Shown here: piece by piece, positions 1 to 11,900 of the stretch | Layout: each line of letters starts with the position of its first letter | How positions within the stretch are numbered: position 1 is the first letter of the stretch | Source of the DNA: Formicarius rufipectus | Taxonomy: Eukaryota; Chordata; Aves; Passeriformes; Formicariidae | Direction: 5' to 3' | Length of the DNA: 64,000 bases | Assembly: GCA_013399695.1 (NCBI GenBank) | Contig: VXAU01001826.1 | Location: 518,185 to 582,184, forward strand | Position numbers and translations under genes: made by a program | Notes under the pieces: model-generated | Seen by the model: only the letters and a program-made list of their open reading frames with translations | Told to the model about the DNA's origin: nothing | The model's database searches: none

Positions 1-244
1 GGAGAAAAGGAGGCTTGGGGAGTCCTTATCACTCTCTACAACTACCTGAAAGGAGGTTGTATCCAGGTGAGGGTTGATCTCTTCTCTCAGGCAACCAGCA
101 GCAGGACAGGAGGAAAAGGCCTCAAGCTGCACCAGTGATGGTTCAGATTTGCCATCATGAGGAATTTCTTCTCTGAAAGATTTGTCAAGCATTGGAATGG
201 GCTGCCCAGGGAAGTGGTGGAGTCACCATCCTTGGAGATGTTCC
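1..244 (+). mobile_element. CR1 LINE fragment, cut by window edge and lacking its 3' end
   Basis: The sequence follows the CR1 3' region in order: a GGAGAAAAGGAGGCT start, CTACAACTACCTGAAAGGAG, GGCCTCAAGCTGCACCAG, then GGAATTTCTTC, CAAGCATTGGAATGGGCTG, CCCAGGGAAGTGGTGGAG and CACCATCCTTGGAGATGTT. This matches the other + strand copies in the window (47255-47858 and 36185-36401). Its 5' part lies beyond the window. Homology stops near 244, before the last roughly 120 bases of the element (the TCTTTTCCAACC block and the octamer tail), which are absent. CR1 copies usually lose the 5' end, so loss of the 3' end points to a later deletion, rearrangement or insertion. It encodes nothing intact. Confidence 0.9.
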
Positions 245-708
245 CTTCACAGGTTGGCTATGGTCTGGGCAGACTGGGCTTTTGTGGCTTGCAGAACACC
301 TGCACAGGAGGGCATCTGAGCACAGAGACTGCCTGGATGAGGGAAAGGAGCAGGAAAAAGGTCCTTTTGATGGGTCATAAGTCTTACATGACATGAGTAA
401 AGTTCAATTTTTCTAATTACTATGGAAAAGTGTAGACAGAGAGCTTTCTAGGCTGTATCCTGAGTTATTGCAGAAACTATGTAGAATGAGTTGAGGTTAT
501 GCAGAATGCAATGTACCTTGCCTTGGGTGATAATGGAAGCCTCAGTTTTCTGACAGTTATTTATCATTCCTTCTTTTAATGAGTGCTCCAAGAGGTTTTT
601 TTAATCCAAAAATAGTTTTTAAGTTAGCCCTACAACAGGTAACTTGTTTTAACTACTGTTTGCAGATCCCTAAAAGCAGGAGTGCAGCTTTAGCAAGCAA
701 GAATGTGT

Positions 709-775
709 ATCTATGTACATCATCATCATCATCATGGCTAGGCTTCGTGAATGAAGATTTGGCATCTATGTACAT
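709..775. repeat. (CAT)6 microsatellite within a 12-bp direct repeat pair
   Basis: Six perfect CAT units occupy 718-735. The 12-mer ATCTATGTACAT occurs at 709-720, running into the CAT array, and again at 764-775, 55 bases later. The pair may be remains of a small duplication with the CAT tract expanding at one copy. Confidence 0.8.
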
Positions 776-3700
776 AATGTTTCATTAATTCATGCATGTT
801 GAGAGAAAAATAACATTTATATCCCAATACCCTGGTGTACCAGTTCTAGGGGTAGGAGTGAGTAGTCAAGACTTTTGTACTTTGCACCTCTGCTGCCAGA
901 CTATACAGAAACTGAGTAACTGAAGGAGAAGATAAAGTTACGTTTATTCAGTATTACAAAATCACGGCAACGGTGAGGAACAAAGGAATCTCAAGTCACT
1001 GGTAGTGAATAGTAACCTAATTTAAATCCCCAGGCAAGTTAAGTTAATGTATTCTCGGCATGGTGCCTGGAGTAGGATGGGGGAAGGAATGGATGAATCA
1101 GCTCTGATATTTTGCAAGCTCCTGCCTTCTAGTTCAATATTGTCTTGTTTTCTTTGCCTAAACTTATTCCTGACAGGTGGTGACAGAATGTTTTCATTAA
1201 GAAAAGCATCCTAGAATCACAAAAATCATATCTAGTCTCCTGTGGAAAACTAGTGTTCAGACTTACTAGTGGTCATACTCTCTTTGCCAGCTCTTTAAAG
1301 GTTTGAAATTCCTCATTGCTGCATTCAGATTGAGCCGTATCCCTGGACAGCCCTGATACAGTGGTCCCTCTGACCCCAGGTGGGCTCAGGGCAATGCCAG
1401 CATGCCTCCTGACCTACTTTTGCACTGCTTGATGTTGAATTACAGATCAGGTGTGACATTCTTTCACTAAAGCCTCTCAGGTAAGGGCACAGTTTTAGAA
1501 CTCTTGTCAAGAGAAGCTAAGCTGGTTCTTTGACAAGCTGAGCATAGAAAACACGGCTGTAAGAATGGTGCTGTAAGAATAACACAGGTTATTAACATTT
1601 GCTTGTGTCTCCTTTGTACATGGCTGATGGAGCCAAGGTAGATGCCAAGGCTCAGGGAACAAACACAGAAGTTTGAATCTCAACCATTTGAGTGGGGTGG
1701 CCGTGCCTCACCTCATATGTCCTCAAGAGCTGGTTGCTCAAGTTTGTTGGAACCTGCACTGCCTGCTCTTGTTTCCCAGTTGTGGTTCCCCAATGAATTT
1801 GGATGAGAATGTGGGTCATTGTCAGACTGTGGCACTGCAGGGACAGAGGAGAAACAATTTTCTGTACCTAAGAAGTCAACTAGAGAGCTCCTGTTTCCGG
1901 CTTCAGGGCCAGAAACTGTATGCGGACCGGCTGTCCATGTGTGAGGTGGGATGTGGAGAGAAAAAGGAGCTGCCTGATGAACCAAGCGCTGATGTCATTA
2001 GCCTTGGCAAAGCTGAGCACTCCGGAGGTGACTTTTGAATGCTGGTTCTGGTGTGCTGATCCACCACTTCCAGAATAGCCTGCCTGTAACAAGTGCCCAG
2101 GTGTTCAGGCTGGGTTTATTGTTCTCTGTGAGAACTATATTTAGACAGAATACAATTTAGAAATGGAAGACACAAATCACTAAATCAGAGGAAAGCATGG
2201 CGTTGAATAAAATGAGGAAAAAGTAATACTTTCCCCAAGTTAAATAACAATCAGTTAATTTATTCCTTGCTTCTGGAACCGATTTTGATTTCGTAAGCCC
2301 ATTTTCCTGCTTATCACCGCCTCTGTAGGGATTTTTGAAATATATCTGTGTTCTCAATATTTTTGCTGTGTCTGAGATCGGCATTGTTAACTTTATTTAT
2401 CTGAGTGGTTCAGTTACCTGGGCCTACACAGTGGTCAACTTTGGCTGTTCCACAGGACAGGTTTTGGCAAACAGCTTTAGAGATGCTAAGGAGGGGAGTG
2501 GAAGAGAAGAGATACCACAGGGCTAAGTGTGCATCTAAACCCCCTTGCCTTGATTTACCTCATTGCTTGTAGGACTTCTCATCTTTGCAGTGCTTATAAA
2601 GTATTAATGAATCCTCATGACACCACCATGAAGTGGTGCAAATCTGTATTATCACTACAGTACATGGGAGGGCAGGAGACAAAATTTTCTTGTGTAAACC
2701 TTACCAAAGAAGCCAAGGGGAAAACCAATAGTTTTAAATTACTGTCTTATCTAAGACAACCGGAAAATTGCCTTTCAAAGTTGCTGTGTTGTAAAAGCAT
2801 ACACTTATGTAGGCACATGCATCAGTGCTCTCCTGAATAAAGAAATGTTCCCTAACTAGTGCTTGGGAAGACAGTGCAGCTTTGAAATAGCTGAATGATT
2901 CTGCAGGGAAAGCAGTGAGGTTTTATATCTGTCACTGAGTTTACTAAGGTTTATTTTATAGCTTGTTTAGCAATTTCAGATTTCTCCTTCCCCATAACTC
3001 AATTGGAAAAGGAGAACGGAGGAGAGGGAAAGGAACAGCACCTTCAGAACATGTGAGGAGTGGTCCTTGGATCTCTGGACAGTAGTGAAGAGAGAACAGC
3101 TGAAGGAGGTGATTCAGGGCTGAGAATGCCTGACAGAGCTGTGCTGTGAAACTTCAGCCATTGGAGTAAGCATTGCTGGGACCTTCAGGGACTCTTCTGC
3201 TAGTTCTACTGGAGCATCTTTGCCCGGTCTCTGTCGATTCTGGGCTTTGCTGCTCCTACTGCCTATTACTGTCACACTTGTAGCCAAAGCCATTTCAGTG
3301 TAATTCCACCCTTGCTGCATCCACCTCCTCCCATCTGTATTTGTTCTCTGCTCCTAGCAGCTCCTTGGCAACCTGCCACATGAGATATCATCTGCAGCCT
3401 CACATAGAGAATTACTGTACTCTGACCTCCTCTGTATTGCAGACTGCTTCTGCTTCACAGGGCTTAATCCTGCAAAGAGCTAAACTCAACTGCAACTAGG
3501 CACTCATGGCAGAAACTGCCTTCCCACAGGTGGATTTATGGTTAAGAGCAGTGCATGTGGAAGTACATTGACCGCTGCAGGGTAGAAATCAGGATGATGA
3601 ATTTAAGTTTTCAAGTGAAGTCAGTAAACTAATTCCAACTGTATAAAATAACTCTCTCTTTTGAGGGGAAGATCTTCTTGCATGAATAAAAAGCTAAGGT

Positions 3701-3819
3701 AAAAATGAAAACCTATTCAGGATTATTGATACAAATGCTGTAATGTATTTCTTTTACACGTAACATATGTTTTCAGATCAGTTGTCACTGACCATAGATC
3801 AAGATGTTTATACATGTGT

Positions 3820-3838
3820 GTATATATATATATATATT
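3820..3838. repeat. TA/TG dinucleotide microsatellite
   Basis: A short TGTG segment passes into an uninterrupted run of TA units ending near 3838. It is a simple dinucleotide repeat likely to be length-variable between individuals. Confidence 0.85.
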
Positions 3839-5924
3839 ATAAATCTAGAGACTGGGAATAGTATCTTGTAAGACATACTTAGGTATAGTGAAGAACTAGG
3901 ACACAGATAATTAAGTTTCTGATCAAATTAAGTATCTGCATATTGAAATATCCATGAAACAAGCCTTTTGAGGCATTTTGAGCGGCATAAAACTCTAGCC
4001 GCATCCCTGCTGATTCTGGTGTGCATTGCTACCCGCCTTCTTTGAGCTCTACAGCCTGACAGTGTGACTTGCTCAAAGAAAGGCTGACCGGGTTAATTTG
4101 CTCACAGTAACATCATTTCAGAAGCCATGAAATATTGTTTCAGAAACTGTAAAGATCATTTTTTCTGTACCTTAGATAGCTCCATGATAACCTGTTTATT
4201 TCTGTTGGCATTTCCCTTTCTGCTCTCCTTCTAAAGGAGGTGCTCCCACAAACACTGCCCCCCATATTGTCGTTCTGTCCTCTTGGGATCCATCCACCAG
4301 CACTGCATCCTTTCAGAATTACTGCCAGAATTACTATGATTCTGTCTTCTTTAGCTCTGGTCCCTGTCTCCTGCTATGTGGTGTTTGTGTAGCTCTTCCA
4401 ATTCTCTCATGGCTACTCTCTCGTCCCCGTCTCTGGCTCTCCTGCTGCCCCATGTTCTCTACAGTGAGTGGGCTGAGACAGGTATCAGATGTTTTCTTCC
4501 CTCTCTCCTTTCACCACACCTCACTTTCCTGTTTCTTTCCTGAAAGGCCCCACAGAGCCATCACCCTTGCATGGCATTGCCCTTTGAATAGGACTTCGGG
4601 CACAGGTCTTTCTTGTCTATCTTATACTGCTAGGATGCTTTTCAGATAATAGGGTATGAAATAGGGACTAACATTACTCAAGGTGCTAGATTAGATTTAG
4701 GTATCACCTGTAAACCCATCTTCAAGAAGATAGTGTGGCAGTTGATGTCCTGCTTTTCACAAATGCCATATTTGAGAATTTTTCATTATCCAGTGGGATG
4801 TGCTGCTATCCAGGAATGAGACTCCTGTGATGCTTTGGCAGTTGTGAACCTTCCTATTCTCTCAGTGGTCTCTTCCCAAGCAGATGACTGATCAATAAGT
4901 AAAGTGTTTGGTTTTCCCCTAGACTTTGTGGGTCTTGTAGTGAGTCTGCTGCCTCTGTACTGTTGTGTACTTCTGTGTTTGAGGGAAACATATGGGAGTT
5001 AATTCATGTTGAGAACTTCTGTGTAGTTCTCATCAGTATGTTAAAAAGGGAGTATGTGAACTTGTATGCTGAACTTACTCTGTTTAAGTGTCCTTTATTG
5101 CCACAACAGACTAAGAATTAGTATCTGCGTGTCACACTTTTTTTAGTACAAGTTTAAACTAATTGAGCTGTGTATGATTTGTCTTCTGGACTCTCCCTTC
5201 TGCTAAAAACAAATGATGATCAGTGCCAGTGTAAGTTAGACATGAGTAAAACACTAAAACACTGTTCAGCTAAACAGCTTGAATAATGTAACAAATGGTG
5301 CCATTTTGCATGCCTATTCAGAGCGCAGAAAATCAGTCTGCCTCCAGAGCTGGAGCCCTGCCACTTGATTTGTGGGTTTGTAGCAGTTTTTGACTTCAAG
5401 CCCAGTTTACCTTATCGTTAGCATAATCATGCTGTCCAGGCATGAGCATGTAAACTGCACAGATTATGTTCAGGAATTACATTGTGGAAATACAGATGGG
5501 TTCGTTTAATGAGATACAAAACCTGTTTTGCATGAAATGTATAAACCTCAATTATCCACATGACACAAGGGACAAAGGATAATTTTGACAATCAAACTTT
5601 CAGAATAAGGTAGGGATATTCAAAATGATGAGCATTAAGAATCATGACATCATTTCGCATAACACAAGGCTTAGATAATTATAGAACTTCTGTATTGTAT
5701 TCAAAGAATTTAATAGTGTTTAATGTTTGGGCTTCAGTTCATAACTTTTGTTAATATCCAACTCAAAAAAAATCTTTAAAAGTCAAATAGGTCTAATGGC
5801 ATCTCACTGCCACAGGTAGTCTTCAGTTAGCTATGACTGGGGACAGAAAAGGAGAATTTGATAGCTTGCTTCTCAAAGACAGCCAATGTGCCATCTTCCC
5901 ACAGTGTATTTGTTGACTCAAGAT

Positions 5925-5938
5925 AAAAAAAAAAAAAA
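5925..5938. repeat. A14 homopolymer
   Basis: Fourteen consecutive A residues follow AGAT. No retroposed element body or target-site duplication is visible beside it, so it is recorded only as a mononucleotide run. Confidence 0.85.
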
Positions 5939-8900
5939 GGTCTTCTTTTCTGTGCAAATTGTATTTTAAAGAGAAACACTCAATACTTTCCTTTTTTTAT
6001 GTTAAGGTTTGGAGCTTAGAATATTTTGGAATATTTTTCTTGCTCATTTAGAGTAAACTGCACTTCATTTAAATTAATTACTACACCTATAGTGATATTT
6101 GAAACAAAGACTATCTTGGATGCTCAAAAGAGGGAAAAAAAAGAGACTTAAACTCATCATATGATTCTTATTGATAGAATCTTATTAACTTTGCATATTG
6201 ATATTCACAAGTTCATCCATCCTCCTGTCTCCCATTATTACTGTCTTTTCATTTTAAATATATGGAGTGTTTTTCAGGCAATTCCAGTAGAACTAAACTT
6301 CCCATTACCTTACCAGAGTAGAAGGGATCAACTCAAAATCATCTGAGTCATTACACTCTACAGAGATCTGTGTTTACATTCTTGGTATGAATTAGCATAT
6401 TCTCCTGTTGGAAATACCAGTAAGGTAAATAAGAACATTCTTGTGTTCATATGGACCATTTTGACGTCTCTCCAGCTATTTCACTCAACTGCTATGCATT
6501 CTGCTGGACTGTGTACTGAGTGTGTCTCCTAATCCACGGACTGAGTGAATAGATGGATCCAAACAGACAGATGCATGAATGAATGGATGTTGTTTGCCTG
6601 TCAAAATGCAACCTGGGTCAATTCACTTGCAAGTGCACGTCCTGAAGTCAATCTGTACTCTTAACACCACTCCATCATTCCACTGTGCAGTGCACTTGGA
6701 AAGGGGTCAGTAGTCTATCAATCATCTCACTGGCTTTTTGAACACTTTAGTTCTTTGGCTGAAAGGATGCCTGTGCAAGGTCACTACTGGGATGTAAAGT
6801 TAGATCAAAAGCACCTGTAAGAAATAAATTATCTAAGACTAGGCTCAGGTAGTTGTGCTGTCTGTCCCTAATGTGTTCTTCTGCATAGCATGTGGTAGCT
6901 GGAGGTGGATGAGCCATACTTGATGATAGAGACTGCAAAAATAACAGTGCTTTAAGGACCTTGCATGTTCATAGTAAGGGGCTACCTTATAGCCGAGGAG
7001 TTCTTTGCAGGGCAGGAAACTGGCTGGATACAGAAGATCAAGGGGGTCCTGAACTCATGGCCTTGCTATTTTCAGGTCAGTTATGCTCCTATGTGACAAC
7101 CCAACAGAAAGTTCTTCAGTCAGTGAGCATTTGTCTTCTGACCCATTTCTTTTCCTTGTGGTATGAAAAACTGGCACTGTACAACCAATGCAAAACCAGC
7201 AGCTTATTCTCTGTGTACACACAGGATATTTGGAGACTCAGTAGGGTCCTTGTCTTTGCATTCAGGAAGTTTGTTAAGGATCACACTCTTGAAGTATTCT
7301 CTCTTGGACTGACATAATCTCCTGTCTTTTAGTAGGTAGCTTGAGGTCCCTTTCACCATTCAAAGTGTTGGCCAGGTCTACCACAACAGCAAATCAATAG
7401 ACACAGGGAACATACATAGTTCATTTTACTATAACAACTATGAATTTCCTGTGACTCCACTTGCAAAGATTATTTTTCTCTGCCAGTCTTGTCCTACAGA
7501 TTAGATGTGAAGTAGAAAATTACTTGTTAGAAGTGTCTTTGTTGGCTGCTCCTGTGGCACAGAAAAAGAGCAGAATCTTTAAGTGTTACGTACCAGAGGC
7601 TGTAGGAAGAGGGGAGGGGGTTGATTGTTACACACACAAATGTACATTTTGGAATAAGAGTTGCAGTGCTTGAACAAAAGTATCTGAGAAATTTTGTTTT
7701 TCAGAATAAAACTTAGAAATTTTAGAGAAAATAATGCATGTGAGAATCTATCTCAATGATATTCACTCTTACTGTATCACTGAGGTTTCTGTAGTATGAC
7801 TTTATTCACTTAATTTTGGTGGGAACCTTATGTATTCTGATAGAGTATAGAAAATGTCAGGGAAAATCTTTGCAGGTAATGTTTTAAAGCAGTGCCACCT
7901 TATGGTTCATTTCAGAATAGGGACATTTGGCCTCTGACCCATGCACATCTGGCTGGGCTCTCTCACTTTCTTAAATGGTCACCTTCTATGTTTCTGATCA
8001 CAGAGGTAGGTGAGGACCTATACCTACCACTATCAGCACTAATTTCAGAGAAAAAAACCCACAATTATTAGCTTGCTTGTCAAAGAAGAACCGCTCCCTC
8101 TGTACAGTTAACCATCATGTTGCTCACACAACCGACAGCTGCACACAAATCCTGCCCCAAGTCCTTTCCTCCCAGATTCCTTGTGTTACTGCCTAAGGCT
8201 CCCATTTGTGCTGAGATGTTGCACTCCAACCCAGTGTCACAACATATCATCTTGGCAGATGCAGCCCATATTCATCATACCCAGCCCCACGGTCCTATTG
8301 CTCATACCATGGTAAATAATTGCTGACTGGTCAAGAGCAAGAGGAAAGGCTTTGAAATTCTTGCTGTTGCTCACCAAAATCCTAAGAAGGATGGGTTTCA
8401 TGGGTCTGATGTGACCCTGCACCCAGGGAAGATGATCTTATAAAAGTCCTTGCAGAAAAAACTGGTCCTCCCGGTCTCTTCCTGCTCTAGTTCCAGTTTC
8501 TGGCAGTACTAGCTGCTGTCTGGATGCCAAAAACTTGTCAGAACTGCTTGGTTGTGTGGCTGCACTGAATTCCCTGAGAAGTCAATTACATATTGACGTA
8601 TGCTCCTGTGTTAATTACAGCTACTGGTGCAGCATGGAGACCTCTTTTGTCTGCAGTAGCCGTAACGGTTTGCAAATAATTCTGGCTAGCCTGTGAGAGA
8701 AGTGTCACTAAATTACAGAAGGAGAAAATCCTGGAGATACTTTAATTAAACATAGGTTTCAAAGTAGCAATTTCTTCCAACAACTGCAATGCAGAAGTCA
8801 CAGAAGCGGGATTAAGAAAGGTGGGGTTCTTTGCTAGCCTGCTGAATGCAGAGGAACTCCATTTTTGAGAGAAATTTCTGTTTGAATTGCAAAGAGAAGC

Positions 8901-11900
8901 GGCACAAGGACGGATATGGTGGGAGCAGCTGGGACTGATGTTCAGCTGTTACTGTTCTGCTGCTCAGTGCAGTTCGCACAACCATCACCACTACTGTCCT
9001 CAGTGTTGACCCAGCACCAGTTGCAATGGGGCCAAAATCAAGCAGCAGCTATTAGCTAGGCTTTGACTCTCTTTTGGACTAGTTTATGCATATACACTCT
9101 TTTCTTCATCCTTCTAGGCACGTAGACACTACACAGCATCTTTACTGAGCATTGTGCTGAGATGTCCAGCCCACCATGGCTGCTAAATTCTCTCAGATTC
9201 CAACAGCAATCCCATTTAGTAGTGAAAATCCCATTATTAATATTATCTTAAATATAGCTGTTGCTGTGAGTTTAGCTTGTTTACAAAGGTGTTTATCAGG
9301 TCCTGTGGCTACAGAGAATACTGTGGAAACTCAATTTCCTATAGTCTTGAGCCTATTCATTCATAGGCTTTTAAAAATTAAACTGCTATTTTCTGTTCTC
9401 ACAATGTATCCTATGTCATTCCCATCCTTTTTCATACAGCCTTTGTTCTGTCAAATATTTTGACAGCTAGACACAGGCTGCCTCATTCAACTTACTTAGC
9501 CAACAAAATCAAAACCTTGGCCTTATTCACTCTAGTGTTACGAAATACACAGAGAATTCTTCATATTTGAGATCTTCAGTATCTATCTGATTGGTCTGAA
9601 AATCAACACTGAAAGTTTATTACAAACATATACACAGACTGATCCTGGAAATCTGATTTCTATAGGAAACTGAGTTAATTAAACCAAATCAAAAGCATGG
9701 AAATTGCAACCAATGTTCGATGACAAAACCCCAAAATTATGAACATATGGTGATTTAAGAAAACAAGTCCAAAAATGAAAGTGATGCTACACTAGCTGCC
9801 TTGGAAGATCATCTGAAACCCTTCACATCACTGCCTTCTGTGATGTAAGGAATACTGTAGCCTTTTCTTCTGAATGTCTTAACTTGCAGAGTTGGGTCAG
9901 GTTCTTCTTGGGAACAGATGGTTACAGCTTTGTGGGCAGCAGTTTCAATGCCAGCACCATGTGGAACACCAGCTGAGGGTGAGCACATTTTGGAACAAAT
10001 TTACATTGTACCTTGAATTCTGTGTTTCCATAACACTTTGAAAAGACTTTGCTGCTCTGTCTCAGGGCATCCATAACAACTTTAATACATGGTATTTGTT
10101 TGTCAGACCTGCCTATGATTTACTCTTTTGCTTGATGTTTTTTCTATGTAGTTGGTATTTCCGTTTCATTGTAATAAATCATTTTTTTTAATATCAAAAA
10201 ATGACTGTATGTGTTATACAAAAAGATTTATCCTAAATCAGAGAACTCACTGGCAAAGAGCTGATCATGTTTCTCTGTGCCCTTGGTAGAATCTTTCAAC
10301 AGCGTCAACACTTTCAACAGTGTATTCTCATTGCGATGCATGATGGGTTTATTTGTGTCACACAAACTCCTGGGCATCAAAATGGTATCTATTTGGGGAA
10401 TTATGTAATTGCAACATTGGAGCAGTTTCTGGTAAGTAATTTCAGTCCACATCCAGGTGACTTTAGACACATATGGTAGGTCATAAAAAAATTCTGTAAT
10501 ATCTAAACATGCCTGTGACCATGTGTAGCCTGCCTGGTGTGCTGAATGCAAGGGCTAGATGCCAGAGCTCCCTCTTTCCCAGTGGCAAGGGCCTGATGCC
10601 CGAACTCCCTGGTCAACAGGGAAACCTTACTCAGCCAAATAGGACCCTGTGACTCTCAGGTGTATAGTTCTGATTCTGTTCAGCAGTATGTATGTGTTTA
10701 TGCACTCTCGTTCTGCACTGTAAGATGAATGGAGTGGTTTTACTTCTGTTCTTTGTAAGAAAGGGGTTTAAAGTTTTAGGAAAACAAAGTTGACTTCCAA
10801 AAATGAGTATATTCTCATTAGAAATGTGATATTAATGGAGTAATTATTATAGCTTTGATTTCAAGTTTCTTTTGACTTGTTACAATTTTAAGTGTGTAAA
10901 TTTGTTTGGTTGTATGTATTTTTGAGACAGAAGTTACTGGTTTGGCTTGTGCTTTTTTATAAACACATTTTATGGAGACAGAAATTTATTTTTATAAAAT
11001 ATTTCTTACCTTTAACATTATGTAGCTGAATCTGAGGTCCAAAGGAATAAACTTTTCAAAGATTCTGACAGGTTTTTTAATGACAGGTTTTCCTGTATGA
11101 AAGAAAACATTTAGAAAGGGTTCAGCATTATACAAGTAGAGAAAATGTTTTTGAGTTGCTACTGAAGAGACAGTTTCCGAGGCTGTACAACCTCCTAAGT
11201 TCAGGGGGGCTCGTAATTGTGGTGAGGCTCATATTACTGACATGGTGTCACCTTCCACAGAGTCTTCTGGTGGTTTTATTCTATCTTTCCTCCCTCTGCG
11301 TTATTTTTCTCACATCAGAAATAGTAGCCTTTTATAACTCTTGTTTGTTTTAACATTCCCTAGTATCTAACTATGGTCTCAGGTATAAAGCAGTGACACA
11401 GTAGTTTTCCAGTCCTCTTGTTGGTATTTATGGGCTGACCTTCACTTACCTCCAACACCGTCATAACATCTCTTATTGTCAGTCTTGAAAGTACACTTGC
11501 ATACAAGATCTCACCACTGTATGTGTAGCTGAATGTTGTTTTTATTCTCTCCATTAGAAAATCTCTCAGCTTTGTGCAAGATAAGGAGACTGAAAACCAT
11601 GCCATGTCTTGCTAGTGTTTTTTAAATCTGCCAAAGGGTTGTAATTTGTAACACCTAGTCTGTGGTCAGTCTCTAATTTCCCCACCAGTAAATTCTCCGA
11701 TTATTTTTATGCTGTTTATTTTAATGCATTTGCAGCCTTTTTATTGTTTTCACATCTTTAACAGAGGATTGGGTTTTGGAAAATTTAATCTATGTCATAA
11801 AAAGAATCATACTGCTTTTCTCACACTTTTTACCCCAAAGAGGCACAGATGCACAAGAATTTGCACAAAGTGATTAAGCATGCAACACAGGGAATAATGT

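Larger units (their letters stand above)
245..5924. other. Unique non-coding DNA, no gene seen
   Basis: No frame longer than about 121 codons is open, and none resembles a known family. The stretch from 245 to about 370 next to the truncated CR1 is somewhat GC-richer, and I do not recognise it. The rest is AT-leaning unique sequence with small repeats: a CAT run near 718, a 14-bp near-duplication at 1556-1580 (GCTGTAAGAAT twice), and a TA run near 3820. No CpG-rich segment that could be a promoter is visible. An intron or intergenic spacer is the simplest reading. Confidence 0.6.

Noticed and set aside
1205..1300. CTAGAATCACAAAAATCAT, possible CR1 tail on the - strand
   Set aside because: Only the first 15-20 bases resemble the octamer tail. 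The TTCCAACC and CTGCC blocks that should follow are absent.
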